DNA of 46,697 nucleotides. It comes from an uncultured Ruminococcus sp. (GTDB lineage: Bacteria; Bacillota; Clostridia; Oscillospirales; Acutalibacteraceae). How positions within the stretch are numbered: the stretch's first letter is position 1; each line of letters starts with the position of its first letter. The notes below the pieces were generated by a model that was not told the origin of the DNA, did no database searches, and was given only the letters and a program-made list of their open reading frames with translations. The stretch lies in the NCBI GenBank assembly GCA_902765625.1, contig CACXAO010000017.1, forward strand, positions 1 through 46,697. The letters are read 5' to 3'. Positions 32,468-40,538 of the stretch are shown one piece after another. Position numbers and translations under genes: made by a program.

Positions 32468-33655
32468 ATGGCTACAATGGAATACAAGTGCCCAAGCTGC
32501 GGCGCTCCGCTTAGCTTCAACCCCGAAAATCAGAATTTCTACTGCGAATACTGCGGCTCGAGCTTTACCACTCAGCAGATACAGGAGCTTTACGCTGAGT
32601 CCGAAAAGACCGAATCCATCAACGAGCAGGAGGTAAGAAGCTCCGAGGAGCAGCGCGCGAAGGCTCAGAAAAGCGGCGGGGATTTTGACGAGGACTTCAT
32701 GGTGTCCTACTCCTGTCCGTCCTGCGGCGCGGAGATCATGACCGCCGAGAGCACCGCCGCGACCGAGTGCTACTACTGCGGCAACCCCGTAGTTCTCGGC
32801 TCTCGTCTTTCGGGCGAGTTCAAGCCCGACAGCGTGATTCCCTTTGCGCTGACAAAGGACAAGGCGGTCGACGCGTTCATGAAGATGTGCGGCAAGAAGA
32901 AGTTTTTGCCTGCGGGCTTCGCCAACAAAACGCAGTTTGAAAAAATGCAGGGAGTTTACTTCCCCTATTGGTATGTCGACGAGAAAATGCAGTCCAGCGC
33001 GGTCGCGACCGGCAAAAAGGTCCGCCACTGGACCTCGGGCAACCGCCGCTACACCGAAACCAGCACCTACCGCCTGTTCAGAACCGGCGATATCGAGATC
33101 CGCAACGTGTTTGAGGAGGCTCTCCGCGACAAGCAGGGAACGCCTACCCAGAATCCTCAGAGCACCCGTCAGGCGAACGCTCAGGAGGCTATGAAGTACC
33201 TCGACAACTACCATATGCAGCAGCGCCACGAAATGCTGCAGTGCGTTCACCCGTTCGACGTTACAAAGGCGGTTCCGTTCTCGATGAGCTACCTCTCGGG
33301 CTTCAAGGCAGAGAAGCGCGAAATCGGCAAGGATGAGATCAAAGACACCATCGCAGAGCGCATGGACACCTACGCGAAGCGCCTGCTTGAGGGAACGATG
33401 TCGGGCTATCAGGGAGTTTCGCTTGAGAATTACTCCGACAAGACCTTCGACCAGCGCTGGCGCTACACCCTGCTGCCGGTGTGGATAATCACCTACAAAT
33501 TCAAGGGTCAGATCATGCCCTACGCAATCAACGGACAAACGGGCAAAACCTACGGCAAGCTGCCCGTCGCGGGCGGCAAGCTCGCACTCTGGGGCGCGAT
33601 AGTCGCGCTGATCGTATTTGTGATCGCCGTGTTGGGAGGTATGCTCTTCCTATGA
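32468..33655 (+). CDS. YdjG-like zinc-ribbon membrane protein
   Basis: A 395-residue protein with a TFIIB-type zinc ribbon at the N-terminus (CPSC/CEYC, residues about 8-30) and a second one near residues 83-105 (CPSC/CYYC). A large soluble domain follows (about 115-360), and a single C-terminal membrane segment (about 372-394) ends the chain, so it is tail-anchored with the zinc ribbons in the cytoplasm. It resembles B. subtilis YdjG, which pairs with the YdjH TPM protein. The ribosome site AACGGAGAA precedes the ATG. Its stop overlaps the next start (ATGA), pointing to cotranslation and a physical complex. Biochemical function is not established. Confidence 0.8.
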   Translation: MATMEYKCPSCGAPLSFNPENQNFYCEYCGSSFTTQQIQELYAESEKTESINEQEVRSSEEQRAKAQKSGGDFDEDFMVSYSCPSCGAEIMTAESTAATECYYCGNPVVLGSRLSGEFKPDSVIPFALTKDKAVDAFMKMCGKKKFLPAGFANKTQFEKMQGVYFPYWYVDEKMQSSAVATGKKVRHWTSGNRRYTETSTYRLFRTGDIEIRNVFEEALRDKQGTPTQNPQSTRQANAQEAMKYLDNYHMQQRHEMLQCVHPFDVTKAVPFSMSYLSGFKAEKREIGKDEIKDTIAERMDTYAKRLLEGTMSGYQGVSLENYSDKTFDQRWRYTLLPVWIITYKFKGQIMPYAINGQTGKTYGKLPVAGGKLALWGAIVALIVFVIAVLGGMLFL

Positions 33656-34494
33656 TTAAAACAAGAATTTCAGTAAAAATCTCCGCGGCGGCGCTTGTTT
33701 TGCTTCTGCTTTTCTCGTCAGCGGCAACGGCGTTCGCGGCAACCGACTACAACTCATACTACCTTATTTCGGATGAAGCCGATTTGTTTGCCGGCTCGTC
33801 GTTCGACGGTCTGAGCGAAAAGCTCGAAACCGTAGGCAAGCACACAGGCTGGCAGATCGCCGTCGTGACCACAAACGACAACGTAGGCTCGTCGCAGATG
33901 GACAGCTACTACAACAGGGTGTACGACAACAACCGCAGTTATTTTGAATCCGACTGCGTCATGTTCGTCATCGACAACGCGTCGGGCAACCGAATCATTC
34001 TGACTCACGGCGACGCCGAGGCGTATTTCACCGACCAGCGCATGAGCGATATGAAGTCCGCACTCAAGCCCTACCTCAGCAGCGGCGATATGCTCAACGC
34101 GTCCTATGAGTTCGCCGACAAGACTCAGGAGTTCTACGACGAGGGCATTCCCTCCGACGGCACCCACAACAACCACGTTGAGGGCACCGAAACCGCCGAC
34201 GACAAGCTCAAAAGAGAGAACAAGCTGCTCTATGTCCTCAAAAAATGGGGATGGCTGATGGGTCTTATCGCGATTGCGGCAGGCGGAATCTTCGCCGGAG
34301 TCAACGTGGGCAGATACAAGTTCAACGGCAAGTCCGGCACCTACGACCTCGACAAGAACAGCACCATGAAGGTGCTCGACAGCCGCGACCAGTTCCTGCA
34401 CAAGAGCACCACCTCGACCGTGATCAGCTCAGGCTCGTCATCGGGCGGCGGCGGAGGCGGTTCCTCGTCGCACGGCAGCTCAGGCTCGTTCTGA
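33652..34494 (+). CDS. YdjH-like TPM-domain protein
   Basis: A 280-residue exported membrane protein. A signal peptide (about 1-28, ending AFAATD) precedes a TPM domain (about 35-165) of the fold found in YgcG/Psb32-like proteins, visible as YYLISDEADLF and WQIAVVTTND. One membrane segment (about 198-220) and a cytoplasmic tail ending in a Ser/Gly/His-rich run follow. The start at 33652 is fixed by the ATGA overlap with the ydjG-like gene; an in-frame opening 57 codons upstream lies inside that gene. Together with the preceding genes it matches the B. subtilis ydjGHI set, regulated there by the envelope-stress factor SigW. Confidence 0.85.
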   Translation: MIKTRISVKISAAALVLLLLFSSAATAFAATDYNSYYLISDEADLFAGSSFDGLSEKLETVGKHTGWQIAVVTTNDNVGSSQMDSYYNRVYDNNRSYFESDCVMFVIDNASGNRIILTHGDAEAYFTDQRMSDMKSALKPYLSSGDMLNASYEFADKTQEFYDEGIPSDGTHNNHVEGTETADDKLKRENKLLYVLKKWGWLMGLIAIAAGGIFAGVNVGRYKFNGKSGTYDLDKNSTMKVLDSRDQFLHKSTTSTVISSGSSSGGGGGGSSSHGSSGSF

Positions 34495-34522
34495 AAACAA
34501 GGCATTACGCGCCGCCATCGCT

Positions 34523-34551
34523 TTGACGGTGTGTTCGCCAAAAAACATACT
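34523..34551 (+). promoter_or_regulatory. candidate promoter of the hyd leader
   Basis: TTGACG (34523-34528) and CATACT (34546-34551) are separated by 17 bp. The -10 is weak. It would give a leader of about 130 nt before the TM1266-like gene. Confidence 0.4.
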
Positions 34552-34557
34552 CAATCC

Positions 34558-34686
34558 TAAAGAGGAAGTTTTACTGACTCCGCAGCATTGGATAATATCA
34601 GCCGGATTACCCGGCAGAGTTATGCTATTCAAACGGCGGCGTCTTACACCGCCGTTTTTATATTTTAAATGAAAAGGAGGGATTCT
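34558..34686 (+). promoter_or_regulatory. candidate structured leader (attenuator or riboswitch-like) before the hyd operon
   Basis: Inferred from layout: a possible promoter, a folded stretch, a strong terminator hairpin (34631-34659), then a good ribosome site. The folded part contains AGCAT/ATGCT enclosing CCGG-ATTA-CCCGG, plus ACTC/GAGT. It matches no riboswitch consensus that I know. The terminator could instead simply end the upstream TPM gene. Confidence 0.35.
34631..34659 (+). terminator. Rho-independent terminator between ydjH-like gene and hyd genes
   Basis: AAACGGCGG pairs with CCGCCGTTT (9-nt loop), followed by TTTTTATATTTT. It either ends the ydj-like operon or attenuates the hyd leader. 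Confidence 0.85.
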
Positions 34687-34938
34687 ATGCCCGAAAACAC
34701 ACGCGTAGCGGTAATCAGTATCGTGGTCGAAAACCCGGACTGCGTTACCGAGATCAACGAAATTCTCCACGCCTACTCCGACTATATCATCGGAAGAATG
34801 GGTATACCATACCGTGAGAAGAACATCAGCATAATCAGCGTCGTAATTGACGCGGAGTCTGACGTGATAAACAGAGTATCGGGCAAGCTCGGCAGACTCG
34901 GCGGCGCGACCGTCAAGACAGCCTGCTCAAAGAAGTGA
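34687..34938 (+). CDS. TM1266-family iron-only hydrogenase system regulator
   Basis: An 83-residue ACT-like (ferredoxin-fold) protein of the TM1266 family, routinely found beside [FeFe]-hydrogenase maturation genes and annotated as a putative regulator. Recognisable features are RVAVISIVVENPD at the start, IIGRMGIPY in the middle and the closing VSGKLGRLGGATVKTA. It carries no DNA-binding helix of its own, so it probably senses a small ligand. The start at 34687 follows AAAAGGAGGG; a frame six codons longer opens inside the ribosome site. hydE begins 6 bp downstream. Confidence 0.88.
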   Translation: MPENTRVAVISIVVENPDCVTEINEILHAYSDYIIGRMGIPYREKNISIISVVIDAESDVINRVSGKLGRLGGATVKTACSKK

Positions 34939-34944
34939 AGCTAT

Positions 34945-35991
34945 ATGAATTGTAACGACATCATCAAAAAACTACGAACCACCCGTAACGCCGAACGCGG
35001 CGAGCTTATTTATCTGCTCGAAAACATTACCGACGGCGAACGCGAGGTGCTGCGCCGCAGCGCTCAGGAGGTCGCTCAGGAGCATTTCGGCAACAAAATC
35101 TATATCCGCGGTCTTATCGAAATTTCGAGCTACTGCAAAAACGACTGCCTTTACTGCGGAATCCGCCGCTCAAACAAGAACGCCGTCCGCTACCGTCTGA
35201 CCCCCGACGAAATCCTCTCGTGCTGCGAACACGGCTATGAGCTGGGGTTCTGCACCTTCGTCCTGCAGGGCGGCGAGGATCCGTATTACACCGACGACCT
35301 GCTCTGTGAACTCATCGGCGAAATTAAGCGGAAATGTCCCGGCTGCGCGGTCACCCTCTCGCTCGGCGAGAGAAGCTATGAAAGTCTGCAAAGGCTGTAC
35401 GACGCAGGCGCAGACCGCTACCTCATGCGCCACGAGACCGCCGACAAGGCGCACTACGAAAAGCTTCACCCGAAGGAGCTTTCGTTTGAGAACCGAATAA
35501 GCACGCTTTACAAGCTGAAAGAAATCGGCTATCAGACGGGCGCGGGCTTTATGGTAGGCTCGCCGTACCAGACCGCCGCTACCCTCGCCGAGGATCTTAT
35601 GTTCATCAAAAAATTACAGCCGCAGATGTGCGGAATCGGTCCCTTCGTACCCCACAAGGACACCGTTTTCCGCGACGAGGAGCACGGCGGACTTAACCTC
35701 ACGCTGACGCTGCTCTCGGTAATCAGGCTGATGAACCCCGACGTTCTGCTGCCTGCCACCACGGCGCTCGGCACCATCGACCCTCGCGGCAGAGAGCTTG
35801 GAATACTGCACGGCGCGAATGTTGTAATGCCAAACCTCTCGCCTGCAGCCCACCGCAAGGACTATTCGCTCTACGACAACAAAATCTGCACGGGCGAGGA
35901 AGCCGCCGAGTGTCTTAACTGCCTAAAGGGCAGAATGCGCTCGATAGGCTATGAAATCGTAAAATCAAGAGGCGACTACGCCGGGGTTTAG
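34945..35991 (+). CDS. hydE: [FeFe]-hydrogenase maturase HydE (radical SAM)
   Basis: A 348-residue radical SAM enzyme that helps build the diiron part of the hydrogenase H-cluster. The [4Fe-4S]/SAM motif CKNDCLYCGIR lies near residue 60. Downstream family features are VLQGGEDPYY (the GGE motif), RHETADKAHYEKLHP and MVGSPYQT. Length is typical and close to biotin synthase-like BioB/PylB relatives, but the hydG and hydF neighbours settle the identity. It starts 6 bp after the TM1266-like gene with only a weak ribosome site, so it is probably coupled to it. Confidence 0.95.
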   Translation: MNCNDIIKKLRTTRNAERGELIYLLENITDGEREVLRRSAQEVAQEHFGNKIYIRGLIEISSYCKNDCLYCGIRRSNKNAVRYRLTPDEILSCCEHGYELGFCTFVLQGGEDPYYTDDLLCELIGEIKRKCPGCAVTLSLGERSYESLQRLYDAGADRYLMRHETADKAHYEKLHPKELSFENRISTLYKLKEIGYQTGAGFMVGSPYQTAATLAEDLMFIKKLQPQMCGIGPFVPHKDTVFRDEEHGGLNLTLTLLSVIRLMNPDVLLPATTALGTIDPRGRELGILHGANVVMPNLSPAAHRKDYSLYDNKICTGEEAAECLNCLKGRMRSIGYEIVKSRGDYAGV

Positions 35992-36037
35992 AAAAAACCA
36001 TTCCGCTAAACTCTCAAAATATAAAGGAGCAAGAAAA

Positions 36038-37465
36038 ATGACACAGTATAATCCCAAATCACTCAACGCGGATGAATTTATCAACGACGCCGAAATTCTC
36101 GACACTCTCCGCTATGCCGACGAAAACAAGGACAACATGGAGCTTATCGACTCCATCATCGAAAAAGCGAAGCTGCGCAAGGGTATCGACCACCGCGAAG
36201 CAAGCGTTCTTCTCGCCTGCGACAACCCCGAAAAGCTAAAGGAGATCTACGCCCTCGCCGAGCAGATAAAGAAGGACTTTTACGGCGAGAGAATCGTTAT
36301 GTTCGCGCCGCTCTACCTCTCAAACTACTGCGTAAACGGCTGCGTTTACTGCCCGTACCACCTCAAGAACAAGCACATCTGCCGCAAAAAGCTCACTCAG
36401 GAGGAGGTCAAGGCTGAGGTCATCGCGCTTCAGGACATGGGTCACAAGCGTCTCGCGATCGAGGCAGGCGAGGATCCCGTTCACAACCCGATCGAGTACA
36501 TTCTTGAGTGCATCGACACCATCTACTCAATCAAGCACAAAAACGGCGCTATCCGCCGCGTTAACGTAAACATCGCCGCCACCACCGTCGAGAACTACAA
36601 AAAGCTCCACGACGCAGGCATCGGCACCTACATTCTCTTCCAGGAGACCTACAACAAAAAGAGCTACGAGGAGCTTCATCCCACAGGCCCCAAGCACAAC
36701 TACAACTACCACACCGAGGCGATGGACCGCGCCATGGAGGGCGGTATTGACGACGTGGGACTCGGCGTTCTCTTCGGTCTTGAGCTGTACCGCTACGAGC
36801 TTGCAGGCATCCTCATGCACGCCGAGCACCTCGAGGCTGTTCACGGCGTAGGCCCCCACACGATCAGCGTTCCGCGAATCAAGGCAGCCGACGACATCGA
36901 CCCCGATACCTTTGACAACGGCATTGACGACGAGACCTTCTGCAAGATCATCGCGATCATCCGCATCGCGGTTCCCTATACGGGCATGATTATCTCGACC
37001 CGCGAGAGTCAGAGCGTCCGCGAAAAGGCTCTCCGTCTGGGCATTTCGCAGATAAGCGGCGGTTCCAAAACGAGCGTAGGCGGCTATGTTGAGCCGGAGC
37101 CCGAGGAGGAGAACTCCGAGCAGTTCAGCGTTTCAGACCGCCGCACCCTCGACGAGGTTGTCTGCTGGCTGATGGAGCTGGGCTACATTCCCTCGTTCTG
37201 CACAGCCTGCTACCGCGAGGGCAGAACAGGCGACCGCTTTATGTCGCTCTGCAAGAGCGGTCAGATCCAGAACTGCTGCCACCCCAACGCGCTCATGACC
37301 CTCGAGGAGTACCTTGTGGACTACGCAAGCCCCAAGACGCGCGAAATCGGCGAAAAGGTGATCGAGAAGGAGCTGCTCAACATTCCGAAGGAGAAGGTCA
37401 GAAAAATCGCCGCCGAGCACATCGAGGACATCAAGAACAACAACAAGCGCGACTTCCGTTTCTGA
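36038..37465 (+). CDS. hydG: [FeFe]-hydrogenase maturase HydG (tyrosine lyase, radical SAM)
   Basis: A 475-residue radical SAM enzyme that splits tyrosine to p-cresol, CO and CN-, supplying the CO and CN ligands of the H-cluster. The N-terminal cluster motif is CVNGCVYCPYH near residue 100. The C-terminal auxiliary-cluster cysteines, which distinguish HydG from ThiH, are visible as CTACYREG and, further on, MSLCKSGQIQNCCHPNA. The ribosome site AAAGGAGC is clear. It lies between hydE and hydF in one operon. Confidence 0.97.
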   Translation: MTQYNPKSLNADEFINDAEILDTLRYADENKDNMELIDSIIEKAKLRKGIDHREASVLLACDNPEKLKEIYALAEQIKKDFYGERIVMFAPLYLSNYCVNGCVYCPYHLKNKHICRKKLTQEEVKAEVIALQDMGHKRLAIEAGEDPVHNPIEYILECIDTIYSIKHKNGAIRRVNVNIAATTVENYKKLHDAGIGTYILFQETYNKKSYEELHPTGPKHNYNYHTEAMDRAMEGGIDDVGLGVLFGLELYRYELAGILMHAEHLEAVHGVGPHTISVPRIKAADDIDPDTFDNGIDDETFCKIIAIIRIAVPYTGMIISTRESQSVREKALRLGISQISGGSKTSVGGYVEPEPEEENSEQFSVSDRRTLDEVVCWLMELGYIPSFCTACYREGRTGDRFMSLCKSGQIQNCCHPNALMTLEEYLVDYASPKTREIGEKVIEKELLNIPKEKVRKIAAEHIEDIKNNNKRDFRF

Positions 37466-37483
37466 TATACACAGGAGAAGCAT

Positions 37484-38674
37484 ATGAGTCTTAACAGCAC
37501 GCCCTCGGGCGAGAGGGTGCACATCGGATTTTTCGGACGGCGCAACGCGGGCAAATCGAGCGTTGTCAACGCCGTCACCAATCAGCAGATCTCTGTGGTG
37601 TCCGACGTAAAGGGCACCACCACCGACCCCGTTCAAAAGGCTATGGAGCTGCTGCCGCTCGGCCCCGTCATGATCATCGACACACCCGGCTTTGACGACG
37701 AGGGCAGCCTCGGCGAACAGAGAGTTAAGCGCACCAAGCAGGTGCTCAACCGCACCGATATCGCCGTTCTCGTCGTGGACGGCAACGTCGGCAAGACCGC
37801 CGCCGACGAGGAGCTTATCGGGATTTTCAGACAGAAGGACATTCCCTACATCGTCGCCTACAACAAGTGCGACGAGTCGGGCGTTTGCGATCACGACGAC
37901 GGCATCTCCGTCAGCGCGCTCAATAAAACAAACATCAACGAGCTGAAGGAGCGCATGGCACGACTGACCGTTGCCTCAAACGACCGCAAAATCTGCGCCG
38001 ATCTTGTAGGCACAGGCGAGCTTGCGGTGCTTGTCGTGCCTATCGACAAGGCGGCTCCCAAGGGCAGACTGATTCTGCCGCAGCAGCAGACGATCCGCGA
38101 CCTGCTTGATTCGGGCGCGGCTGCAGTGATCGCCCGCGACACCGAGCTTGCCGAAACGCTCGCCTCCCTCGGCAAAAAGCCGGCAATGGTCATCACCGAC
38201 AGTCAGGCGTTCGGCAAGGTAAAGGACATCGTGCCCGATTACATTCCGCTGACCTCGTTCTCGATACTGATGGCGAGGTACAAGGGCTTTCTCGAAACTG
38301 CCGTAAAGGGCGCGGCGGCGATAGAGAATCTTGACGACGGCGACACGGTGCTTATCTCGGAGGGCTGCACCCACCACCGCCAGTGCGACGACATCGGCAC
38401 CGTAAAGCTTCCGCGATGGCTCAAAGCGCACACGGGAAAGGACATTATAATAGAAACCACCTCGGGCAAGGGATATCCCGAGGACTTGTCGCCGTACAAG
38501 CTGATAATCCACTGCGGCGGCTGCATGCTCAACGAGCGCGAGATGACCTACCGCCGCAAATCCGCCGAGGACAGCGGCGTTCCGTTCACAAACTACGGCA
38601 CCGCAATCGCCTACCTGAACGGCATATTAAAGCGCACACTCAGCGTTTTCCCCGATTTGCAGAAGCTGGTTTAA
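37484..38674 (+). CDS. hydF: [FeFe]-hydrogenase maturation GTPase HydF
   Basis: A 396-residue scaffold GTPase on which the diiron subcluster is assembled before transfer to the hydrogenase. The GTPase domain shows the P-loop FFGRRNAGKSSVVNAV, GTTTDPV, DTPGFDDEG and NKCDESG (about 12-150). The C-terminal cluster-binding domain has CTHHRQCDD and HCGGCMLN, whose cysteines and histidines hold the [4Fe-4S] cluster. It follows hydG by 18 bp with AGGAGAAG. No hydrogenase structural gene lies in this window. Confidence 0.97.
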   Translation: MSLNSTPSGERVHIGFFGRRNAGKSSVVNAVTNQQISVVSDVKGTTTDPVQKAMELLPLGPVMIIDTPGFDDEGSLGEQRVKRTKQVLNRTDIAVLVVDGNVGKTAADEELIGIFRQKDIPYIVAYNKCDESGVCDHDDGISVSALNKTNINELKERMARLTVASNDRKICADLVGTGELAVLVVPIDKAAPKGRLILPQQQTIRDLLDSGAAAVIARDTELAETLASLGKKPAMVITDSQAFGKVKDIVPDYIPLTSFSILMARYKGFLETAVKGAAAIENLDDGDTVLISEGCTHHRQCDDIGTVKLPRWLKAHTGKDIIIETTSGKGYPEDLSPYKLIIHCGGCMLNEREMTYRRKSAEDSGVPFTNYGTAIAYLNGILKRTLSVFPDLQKLV

Positions 38675-38718
38675 TAAATACGAATTTCGCCGGCGAATAA
38701 AACAGCATGAATTATCCG

Positions 38719-38747
38719 TTGAATAATTCGGTATTATATGATAAAAT
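38719..38747 (+). promoter_or_regulatory. promoter of the toxin-antitoxin pair
   Basis: TTGAAT (38719-38724) and TAAAAT (38742-38747) have a 17-bp spacer, within an AT-rich gap after hydF. Confidence 0.6.
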
Positions 38748-38779
38748 AATAGTAATCTGAAATGAAAGGAAGCTGCCCT

Positions 38780-39001
38780 ATGAGCACAAAGGATATTGCG
38801 TACAGTATTTTCAGCCGTTTAAGCGAAGAACAGCTAAAGGGCTTTATAGCCATGTTTCAGGAAATGTATCCTGTTGACGACTGCAATCAGGCACAGCGCG
38901 ACGAAGCCTTTGAAAAGCTGCAAAATCTGCGGCGGACAATTCCCGATTTAGATGAAAAAAAGGAGCTTGAAGCCTACAGAACCGAGAGGTACGGCGCATG
39001 A
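38780..39001 (+). CDS. putative antitoxin of a PIN-domain toxin
   Basis: A 73-residue, acidic, mainly helical protein (MSTKDIAYSIFSRLSEEQLK onward, with PDLDEKKELEAYRTERYG near the end). It has no clear DNA-binding domain, but its size, its position directly before a PIN-domain gene, and the 4-bp ATGA overlap fit the antitoxin of a VapBC-type pair. The start at 38780 follows AAAGGAAG; an in-frame ATG six codons earlier overlaps that ribosome site. Confidence 0.7.
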   Translation: MSTKDIAYSIFSRLSEEQLKGFIAMFQEMYPVDDCNQAQRDEAFEKLQNLRRTIPDLDEKKELEAYRTERYGA

Positions 39002-39411
39002 GAGTTCTCATAGATACCAATGTTTTGATTGATTATATCGCTAACAGAGCGCCTTATGCCGACGACGCCGAAAAAATAATCGTCTTATGCAAGGACAACA
39101 GGATAGAAGGATGCGTAGCCGCACACTCTATGATGAATATCTTCTATATTCTCAGAAAAAGTATGTCTGTAAGCGAGAGAAAAACGTTTTTGTTCTCTCT
39201 GTCCCAAATTACTGAAATCATCGGAATCGACAGGCAAAAGATCATTAACGCAATAGTCAACCACGATTTTTCAGACTTTGAGGATTGCCTGCAGGCGGAA
39301 TGCGCAAAAAGCTTTTCTGCTGATTTTATTATCACAAGAAACGTCAATGACTTCGAAAACAGCGAAATCAAGCCTATTACACCCGATGTGTTTCTGCAAA
39401 ACTTAATTTAA
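38998..39411 (+). CDS. PIN-domain ribonuclease toxin (VapC-like)
   Basis: A 137-residue PIN-domain protein. Acidic residues expected at the metal centre are visible: D6 in LIDTNVLIDY, D95 in SDFEDCLQ, and D117 in TRNVNDF. The usual second-motif Glu is replaced by N46 (HSMMNIFYILRK), a pattern I associate with one PIN subgroup. Toxins of this class cut RNA, often tRNA, when the antitoxin is lost. It overlaps the antitoxin by 4 bp. The pair is more AT-rich than the surrounding genes, consistent with acquisition by transfer. Confidence 0.85.
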   Translation: MRVLIDTNVLIDYIANRAPYADDAEKIIVLCKDNRIEGCVAAHSMMNIFYILRKSMSVSERKTFLFSLSQITEIIGIDRQKIINAIVNHDFSDFEDCLQAECAKSFSADFIITRNVNDFENSEIKPITPDVFLQNLI

Positions 39412-39418
39412 AAGAATA

Positions 39419-39463
39419 AGGCTGCCGCCAAATCGTTTGATTTGCGACAGCCCTTCTATTTTT
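39419..39463 (+). terminator. terminator after the toxin gene
   Basis: An imperfect hairpin GGCTG-CCGCC-AAATC-GTTT-GATTT-GCGA-CAGCC is followed by CTTCTATTTTT. It touches the end of the convergent lysozyme gene. Confidence 0.65.
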
Positions 39464-40382
39464 AAATTTTCTTTCTCATCAGACCGCCGAGGTACTTCAT
39501 AAAGCCGTAGCCCGCGATTCCGTTCTGGGCGTAGCCGCCCTTTTTGAGCGCCTGATTTACCGCAAGCTCGGTTCCGTCGCCGAAGATGTTGTTCTCGTCA
39601 ACGCCCTGAGTGATTATACCCTGCTTTTTCGCGGTGAGGAGCATTTCCTTGAGAGCCATCACGCCGTAGGTCTTGTCGCCCTTCTCAAAGCCCTTTGTGT
39701 CGAGCACAGGCTCGGACGGCTGCCAGTTGTTCCAGCCGCCCTGCTTGATTATCGTCGGGTAATCCTTGTAGCATTTGTCCTTGTCGACCGTGCCCACGCC
39801 CGGGATAGAGTTCGACTCAAGGTAGTTTACCTCGCCGCCGTACTGCCACATTCCGTAGCTGCCGCGGTAGTCGCAGGTTGAGTTCCACTGCGCCACCCAC
39901 ACGTCGTAGTTGTCGAGCAGGCTCGGGTCGTTGAGCTTGCCGTTGAGCCAGCTGAGCGCGGAGTAAAGCATCGGGTAGTAGCCCGCCTTTTTGATCTCGC
40001 TCAGAAAGGTCTTGCATATCGCGACGAGAGCAGCGCTGCCGGGATTGCCGTTGCGCGCCTTGTAGCCGTCCGCGTCCTCCATGTCAAACGCGACGGGCAG
40101 AGTCGGTTTCTTGTTTTTGAGCAGGCGGATAACGTGCCGCGCCTCGCTTTTCGCGTCGTCGGTGTTGACCGCGTAGGAGTAGAGGTAGGCTCCCCACGGA
40201 ACGCCTGCCGCCTCGCACTTGCGCACGTTGTTCTCAAACTGACTGTCGTCCTGAACCGCGAGGTCAGAACCGTAGCCGCAGCGTATCATCACAAAGTCGT
40301 AGCCTGCGTCCTTGATTTTTTCGATACTCACATTTCCGTTGAGCGAGGATATATCCACGCCCTTTTTTCCGTTCAGATTCAT
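39462..40382 (-). CDS. GH25 lysozyme (endolysin-like muramidase)
   Basis: A 306-residue muramidase that cuts the MurNAc-GlcNAc bond of peptidoglycan. The GH25 barrel (about 5-200) shows GVDISSLNG (D10), VMIRCGYGS and the catalytic DxE pair D100/E102 in AFDMED. VWVAQW and MWQYGGEVN follow. The C-terminal ~90 residues form a helical repeat-like domain (GDKTYGVMALKEMLL onward) that resembles a peptidoglycan-binding module of phage or spore lysins. No signal peptide is visible, which is typical of phage endolysins or of lysins released by other routes. The start at 40382 follows GGGAGGA; an upstream frame adds 27 residues without support. Confidence 0.92.
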   Translation of the reverse strand: MNLNGKKGVDISSLNGNVSIEKIKDAGYDFVMIRCGYGSDLAVQDDSQFENNVRKCEAAGVPWGAYLYSYAVNTDDAKSEARHVIRLLKNKKPTLPVAFDMEDADGYKARNGNPGSAALVAICKTFLSEIKKAGYYPMLYSALSWLNGKLNDPSLLDNYDVWVAQWNSTCDYRGSYGMWQYGGEVNYLESNSIPGVGTVDKDKCYKDYPTIIKQGGWNNWQPSEPVLDTKGFEKGDKTYGVMALKEMLLTAKKQGIITQGVDENNIFGDGTELAVNQALKKGGYAQNGIAGYGFMKYLGGLMRKKI

Positions 40383-40407
40383 AATTTCCTCCCTTTTCGG
40401 TTTTCTC

Positions 40408-40421
40408 GGAGACCGGTCTCC
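40408..40421. promoter_or_regulatory. perfect 14-bp palindrome upstream of the GH25 gene
   Basis: GGAGACCGGTCTCC lies 26 bp upstream of the lysozyme start, between a possible -10 (TATTAT on the minus strand near 40430) and the ribosome site. It is a good operator candidate. Confidence 0.4.
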
Positions 40422-40502
40422 CTTAGCATAATATGTAAAATCGGAAAACCTGTCCCTCACCAAGGGTGCGAAATAGACGGTAATTGCATAAAAGTACGCA
40501 AT

Positions 40503-40533
40503 TTAAAAGAAAACGCCGGCAAAAACCGACGTT
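40503..40533 (-). terminator. terminator after the membrane protein gene
   Basis: On the minus strand AACGTCGG pairs with CCGGCGTT (one G-U pair), followed by TTCTTTT. It begins a few bases after the stop codon. Confidence 0.7.
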
Positions 40534-40538
40534 CATTT

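Noticed and set aside
34480-34770. 96-residue minus-strand ORF covering the hyd leader
   Set aside because: It crosses a strong terminator and the ribosome site of the TM1266-like gene, and the protein has no recognisable features.
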